Origin: Streptomyces hyaluromycini
Lineage (GTDB): Bacteria > Actinomycetota > Actinomycetes > Streptomycetales > Streptomycetaceae
NCBI RefSeq assembly: GCF_002217755.1
Contig: NZ_BCFL01000027.1
Coordinates: 149,209-213,208, forward strand
Length of the DNA stretch: 64,000 nt
Direction: 5' to 3'
The notes below the pieces were generated by a model that worked only from the letters and a program-made list of their open reading frames with translations, was not told where the DNA came from and searched no databases. The first letter of the stretch is position 1. Each line of letters starts with the position of its first letter. Positions 60,272-64,000 of this stretch are shown here, piece after piece. The position numbers were made by a program, and so were the translations under genes.

Positions 60272-60829
60272 ATGCGCGCGCACACCACACGTATGAAGAG
60301 GGTCGCCATCGCTGCGATTTCGGCACCCATTCTGGCGCTCGCCGCCGGAGCCGGAGTTGCCAGCGCGGCCACCCACGCGGCGCCTGGCCACGTCGTCTCC
60401 TACCAGGACAACGGCGGTGGCGGCGGCGGTCACGGCGGCGGTGGCGGTGGCCACGGCGGCGGCGGTGGCGGCCATGGCGGCGGAGGCTACGGCGGCGGCG
60501 GTCACGGTGGCGGCGGCTACGGCGGCGGTCACGGTGGCGGCGGCTACGGCGGCGGTCACGGGGGCGGCGGCTACGGCGGCTGGGGCGACGACGGCTACGG
60601 CCATGGCGGCTGGGGCGGCTGGGGCGGCTGGGGCGACAACGGCTACGGCGGCGGCTACGGCGGTCACGGTGGCGGCGGTGACGGTGGCGGCGGCTATGGC
60701 GGCGGCGGTCACGGTGGCGGCGGTGACGGTGGTCACGGTGGCGGCGGTGACGGTGGCGGCGGCTATGGCGGCGGCGGTCACGGCGGCGGCGGTGGCGGTG
60801 GCCACGGCGGCGGTGGCGGCGGCCGGTGA
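60272..60829 (+). CDS. secreted glycine/histidine/tyrosine-rich repeat protein
   Basis: A 185-residue exported low-complexity protein. Signal peptide RMKRVAIAAISAPILALAAG ... VASA, then about 130 residues built from GGGGH, GGGYGG and GGDGG units, interrupted by YGGWGDDGYGHGGWGGWGG. Histidines recur every 5-8 residues, so metal binding or pH-dependent assembly is possible but unproven. It is one of two aromatic-glycine secreted proteins in the window. ATG 60272 follows GGAGAGGGG. A strong terminator follows. Confidence 0.75.
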   Translation: MRAHTTRMKRVAIAAISAPILALAAGAGVASAATHAAPGHVVSYQDNGGGGGGHGGGGGGHGGGGGGHGGGGYGGGGHGGGGYGGGHGGGGYGGGHGGGGYGGWGDDGYGHGGWGGWGGWGDNGYGGGYGGHGGGGDGGGGYGGGGHGGGGDGGHGGGGDGGGGYGGGGHGGGGGGGHGGGGGGR

Positions 60830-60853
60830 GTGACACTCCCTGACAGCAAAGGA

Positions 60854-60890
60854 CGGATCCGGGTGCCCGACTCTCGGGCACCCGGATCCG
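60854..60890 (+). terminator. strong terminator
   Basis: A 17-bp perfect stem (CGGATCCGGGTGCCCGA and its complement) with a CTC loop, 25 bp after the glycine-rich gene. Confidence 0.9.
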
Positions 60891-61103
60891 TGCGTCGAAA
60901 ACCCCCGTATCGAAACCTCTGCATCAACTGCGTCCAGACCCTGGCGGGGCCCGGCCGGACTGCACTTATGGCGGTCCGTCGGGGCGGCCACCAGCCCTCC
61001 TGGCGCTACCAGACACGCCTCGTGATCCAGCTGAGCCGCTGCTGGGGCGAAGAGGCACAGGGGCCTGACGGTGGTCGGTCGGCTGCGGGCCGGTGGGGGC
61101 TTG

Positions 61104-61176
61104 TCGCGCAGTTCCTCCCCCAGCCTTCGGCCGGGGGTACCCCCAGCGCCCCTAAGGGGCGCGGGGAACTGCGCGA
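61104..61176. repeat. REP-like nested palindrome
   Basis: Arms TCGCGCAGTTCC (61104-61115) and GGAACTGCGCGA enclose two smaller hairpins (CCCCCAGCC/GGCCGGGGG and GCGCCCCTAAGGGGCGC). It is the fullest member of the family with copies at 22136, 41289 and 56787. The surrounding 60891-61289 has no gene. Confidence 0.85.
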
Positions 61177-61289
61177 GCACCCCCCGAACACCCGCAGCCG
61201 AAACACGACAGTCGGGACGAGGGCGAGGACTGGTCGGGGGCACCTGAGCCGCGCCCCCCGCTGTCGGGGTTCTCGTCGCCGGTGGGTGG

Positions 61290-62336
61290 TCAGGTGCGCG
61301 GCACTCCCGAGGACCCCCGCACCATCAGCTCCCCCCGAACCGTCGCGATCCCGCCCGGCGGCGGCTCCTCGCGGCCCATGGCGATGCGGCCGGCCCGTGC
61401 CCCCGCCTCCGCCAGCGGCAGCCGCACCGTCGTCAGCGACGGCACCGCGTCGATGCTGAACGGCAGGTCGTCGAAGCCGGCCACCGACACGTCCGCCGGG
61501 ATCCGCAGCCCCGACTCCCGCAGCGCCGCGCACGCGCCCAGCGCGACCGAGTCGTTCGCCGCCACCACCGCGGTGAGCGTCGGGTCCCGGCGCAGCAGCT
61601 CCAGCGTCGCCTCGTACCCCGCCCTGCGGTCGTACCGCCCGTGCACGGTCCAGCGCGGGTCCTCCTCGATGCCGGCCTCGGCCAGCGCGGCCCGGTGGCC
61701 CTCCAGGCGGTGCCGGGTGGTCGTGCGCTCCTCGGGTCCCGCGATGTAGCCGAGCCGCCGGTGGCCGAGCCCGATGAGATGCTCGGTCAGCTGCTTGCCG
61801 CCCCCGCGGTTGTCGAAGGTCAGCGCCACCGCGTCGGTGTCCGGCGCCGGCGGCCGCCCGCACAGCACCACCCGGGTCCCGGCATCTGCCAGCTTGCGCA
61901 GCTTCGCCGCCACCGCCGCCGCGTGCGGCGCGTTCTCCATCGCGCCGCCGGTCAGGATCACCGCCGCCGCCCGCTGCCGCTGCAGCAGGGTCAGGTACGT
62001 CAGCTCCCGCTCCGGCGACCCCCCGGTGTTGCAGGTCACCGCCAGCCGCTCGCCGCCCGCGCGCCCGCCCGGACCGCCGATCTCGGCCTGGATCGCGCTC
62101 GCCATGATCCCGAAGAACGGGTCGGCGATGTCGTTGACGAGGATGCCGACCAGGTCGGAGGTGGCCGCCGCGAGCGCGCTCGCCGGCCCGTTGAGGACGT
62201 AGTCCAGCTCGTCCACCGCCCGCAGCACCCGTTCCCGGGTGGTCGCCGCCACGGGGTAGTTGCCGTTCAGTACGCGCGACACCGTCGCGGGCGAGACCTG
62301 GGCGCGGGCCGCCACGTCCGCCAGGGTCACCGTCAT
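61290..62336 (-). CDS. LacI-family transcriptional regulator
   Basis: A 348-residue sugar-responsive repressor. HTH: MTVTLADVAARAQVSPATVS, RVLNGNYPVAATTRERVLRA. The periplasmic-binding-like ligand domain (~60-348) has VGILVNDIADPFFGIMASAI, VVLCGRPPAPDTDAVALTFD, GHRRLGYIAGPEERTTTRHR and VAGFDDLPFSIDAVPSLTTV. ATG 62336 begins the HTH. It is divergent from the Gfo/Idh/MocA gene, with an AAGCGCTT dyad between, and likely represses that operon until an inducing sugar is present. Confidence 0.93.
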   Translation of the reverse strand: MTVTLADVAARAQVSPATVSRVLNGNYPVAATTRERVLRAVDELDYVLNGPASALAAATSDLVGILVNDIADPFFGIMASAIQAEIGGPGGRAGGERLAVTCNTGGSPERELTYLTLLQRQRAAAVILTGGAMENAPHAAAVAAKLRKLADAGTRVVLCGRPPAPDTDAVALTFDNRGGGKQLTEHLIGLGHRRLGYIAGPEERTTTRHRLEGHRAALAEAGIEEDPRWTVHGRYDRRAGYEATLELLRRDPTLTAVVAANDSVALGACAALRESGLRIPADVSVAGFDDLPFSIDAVPSLTTVRLPLAEAGARAGRIAMGREEPPPGGIATVRGELMVRGSSGVPRT

Positions 62337-62529
62337 CTCGTCGTCCTCCGGTCGCGCATCTCGTCGTACGCCGTTGTACACAGGCCGATCAACAGCCAGC
62401 TCACAGGAAGCCCCCTTGCCGTGCAGACCATAAGGCCATTCACTCCTGTCGTTCGCCCCCTCGAACAACTCGACCCCATCACGGTCTTGTACAGACCTGG
62501 GTTCAAAGGCTAGCTTCTGACCGTATAGA

Positions 62530-62537
62530 AAGCGCTT
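62530..62537. promoter_or_regulatory. LacI-type operator core
   Basis: AAGCGCTT in the context AGAAAGCGCTTGCTG, about 40 bp upstream of the oxidoreductase start. LacI/GalR regulators bind dyads of this form. Same core occurs at 17064. Confidence 0.55.
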
Positions 62538-62575
62538 GCTGCGTTGCTGAGACGCACGCGGACGAAGGGAAACAC

Positions 62576-63733
62576 GTGAACCGCAAGACGGTGCGTATCG
62601 CCATGAACGGCGTCACCGGGCGCATGGGCTACCGCCAGCACCTCGTCCGCTCGATCCTCGCCCTGCGCGAGCAGGGCGGACTCGACCTCGGCGACGGCAC
62701 GGTGCTGTGGCCGGAACCGGTCCTCGTCGGCCGCCGCGAGCACGCGCTCCGCGAGATCGCCGACCGCCACGGTCTGTCCGCCGAGCACATCTCGACGGAC
62801 CTGTCGGCCGTGCTCGCCGACCCCACCATCGACATCTACTTCGACTCCCAGGTCACCTCGGCCCGCGAGGAGGCCCTCCAGCAGGCCATCGCGGCCGGGA
62901 AGCACATCTACACCGAGAAGCCGACGGCCACCTCCCTGGAGGGCGCCCTGGAGCTGGCCCGGCTCGCGCAGGCCAAGGGCGTCAAGTCCGGCGTCGTCCA
63001 GGACAAGATCTTCCTGCCCGGCCTGCTGAAGCTGAAGCGGCTCATCGACGGCGGCTTCTTCGGCCGGATCCTGTCGGTCCGCGGCGAGTTCGGCTACTGG
63101 GTCTTCGAGGGCGACTGGCAGGAGGCGCAGCGCCCGTCCTGGAACTACCGAGCGGAGGACGGCGGCGGCATCGTCGTCGACATGTTCCCGCACTGGGAGT
63201 ACGTCCTGCACGAGCTGTTCGGCCGCGTGAAGTCCGTCCAGGCCCTCACCGCCACCCACATCCCGCAGCGCTGGGACGAGAACGGCAAGCCCTACGACGC
63301 GACGGCGGACGACGCCGCGTACGGCGTCTTCGAGCTCGACGGCGGCGCCGTCGCCCAGATCAACTCCTCCTGGGCGGTCCGCGTCAACCGTGACGAACTG
63401 GTCGAGTTCCAGGTGGACGGCACCGAAGGCTCAGCGGTCGCCGGCCTGCGGAACTGCCGTGTCCAGCACCGCAGCGCGACTCCCAAGCCGGTCTGGAACC
63501 CGGACATCCCGGCCACCTACGCCTTCCGCGAGCAGTGGCAGGAGATCCCCGACAACACCGAGTTCGACAACGGCTTCAAGGCCCAGTGGGAGCTGTTCCT
63601 CAAGCACGTCTACGCCGACGCCCCCTACCACTGGGACCTGCTGGCCGGCGCCCGCGGCGTCCAGCTCGCCGAGCTGGGCCTGAGGTCGTCGACGGAGGGC
63701 CGCCGCATCGACGTACCGGAGATCGAACTGTGA
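62576..63733 (+). CDS. Gfo/Idh/MocA-family oxidoreductase
   Basis: A 385-residue NAD(P)-dependent dehydrogenase, probably acting on a sugar or polyol. The N-terminal Rossmann part has RIAMNGVTGRMGYRQHLVRS (a modified G-rich loop), DIYFDSQVTSAREEALQQAI and KHIYTEKPTATSLEGALEL, whose EKP is the family hallmark. The C-terminal domain has RPSWNYRAEDGGGIVVDMFP and HWEYVLHELFGRVKSVQAL. GTG 62576 follows GAAGGGA. Its stop overlaps the next start (GTGA). Controlled by the divergent LacI gene. Confidence 0.92.
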   Translation: MNRKTVRIAMNGVTGRMGYRQHLVRSILALREQGGLDLGDGTVLWPEPVLVGRREHALREIADRHGLSAEHISTDLSAVLADPTIDIYFDSQVTSAREEALQQAIAAGKHIYTEKPTATSLEGALELARLAQAKGVKSGVVQDKIFLPGLLKLKRLIDGGFFGRILSVRGEFGYWVFEGDWQEAQRPSWNYRAEDGGGIVVDMFPHWEYVLHELFGRVKSVQALTATHIPQRWDENGKPYDATADDAAYGVFELDGGAVAQINSSWAVRVNRDELVEFQVDGTEGSAVAGLRNCRVQHRSATPKPVWNPDIPATYAFREQWQEIPDNTEFDNGFKAQWELFLKHVYADAPYHWDLLAGARGVQLAELGLRSSTEGRRIDVPEIEL

Positions 63734-64000
63734 CCATCCACCTTCCCGCCGCGGACGGGTCGGTGCGGGCGTACGAACCCCGCACCGAGCCGTCCGCCCT
63801 CACCCCGGGCACCCCCTTCACCTCCCGTACGGTCTTCTCGGCGGCGCACGTCGTCGCCGACCCCTTCGCGGACACGAACCCCGACGCGCCCGCCGCCGTC
63901 GACTGGGACGCCACCCTCGCCTTCCGCCGCCACCTGTGGTCGCACGGCCTGGGTGTCGCCGAGGCGATGGACACCGCCCAGCGCGGCATGGGCCTGGACT
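63730..64000 (+). CDS. DUF993 (dihydrodipicolinate synthase-like) protein, 5' part
   Basis: The first 90 codons of a gene cut by the window end: TIHLPAADGSVRAYEPRTEP, SRTVFSAAHVVADPFADTNP, VDWDATLAFRRHLWSHGLGV, AEAMDTAQRGMGLD. This opening matches the DUF993 group, annotated as dihydrodipicolinate-synthase-like aldolases and usually found with Gfo/Idh/MocA enzymes and sugar isomerases. GTG 63730 overlaps the upstream stop codon. Function inferred from the neighbours only. Confidence 0.8.
   Translation, partial: MTIHLPAADGSVRAYEPRTEPSALTPGTPFTSRTVFSAAHVVADPFADTNPDAPAAVDWDATLAFRRHLWSHGLGVAEAMDTAQRGMGLD

Noticed and set aside
60071..61243. Alanine/threonine-rich frame opposite the glycine-rich protein
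   Set aside because: Shadow of the repeat gene and of the REP-like repeat; no ribosome site or family.

Overview
The window reads as a stretch of Streptomyces (or very close actinomycete) chromosome. Almost every gene has G/C-ending codons, GTG and TTG starts are common, and the families are typical of the genus: an XRE regulator paired with a DUF397 protein, I36 peptidase-inhibitor proteins, PucR, HxlR, WYL and TetR regulators, a leucine-catabolism operon with acdH-type dehydrogenase, and glycine-rich secreted proteins. From memory, the order carboxylase beta / carboxylase alpha / HMG-CoA lyase / acyl-CoA dehydrogenase matches the acdH locus of S. coelicolor; no search was run.

Layout. 1-5.1 kb is accessory DNA: an IS110-family recombinase preceded by a structured non-coding leader (candidate bridge RNA), an orphan gene, and a visibly lower-G+C gene for a HEPN-STAND NTPase-TPR-cold-shock-domain protein that looks like a one-gene defence or stress-response protein. 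5.4-7.1 kb holds small hypotheticals. 7.3-10.2 kb has a hotdog thioesterase, an HxlR regulator and a divergent 14-TMS-type MFS exporter. 10.3-18.3 kb is the leucine/isovalerate degradation operon with its TetR regulator and a second acyl-CoA dehydrogenase; 58-bp tandem repeats with an inverted partner lie between them. 18.3-20.7 kb has TesB thioesterase, a CDF metal transporter and an FG-repeat secreted protein. 20.8-27.5 kb has a phosphatase-like protein, a PucR regulator, a Na+/solute symporter, an agmatinase-family ureohydrolase and a ThDP enzyme, plausibly a guanidino-compound (arginine-derived) catabolic unit. 27.5-36.6 kb is rich in envelope and secreted products (two I36 proteins, endonuclease I, GT39 mannosyltransferase, phytase-like esterase, beta-lactamase-fold protein, lipoprotein). 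36.7-38.2 kb is an XRE/DUF397 locus with two coupled small genes on the other strand. A 179-bp full-length palindrome (MITE-like) separates it from a MOSC-reductase-ferredoxin fusion. 40.2-45.7 kb has a WYL regulator, a VOC protein and a fused ABC exporter. 45.8-50.7 kb is a four-gene operon (two atypical metallo-beta-lactamase-fold proteins, an MDR-VOC fusion, a SnoaL-like protein) opposite a TetR regulator with two operator palindromes. 50.9-56.5 kb includes two decayed genes of a sugar-uptake locus next to an intact GH3 N-acetylglucosaminidase-like enzyme. 56.9-64 kb holds an EPSP-synthase paralogue, a sugar-phosphate isomerase, a MarR-GNAT fusion, a glycine-rich secreted protein, and the start of a LacI-controlled operon (Gfo/Idh/MocA oxidoreductase and a DUF993 protein cut by the window end).

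Most transcription units are short and controlled by an adjacent divergent regulator whose palindromic operators are visible in the intergenic DNA. A REP-like family (four copies, arms built on TCGCGCAGTTCC / GGAACTGCGCGA) is scattered through the window, one copy lying in frame inside the PucR gene. The strongest candidates for something new are the HEPN-STAND-TPR-CSD protein, the predicted IS110 guide RNA, the MDR-VOC/metallohydrolase operon and the palindromic element that supplies the stop codons of both neighbouring genes.
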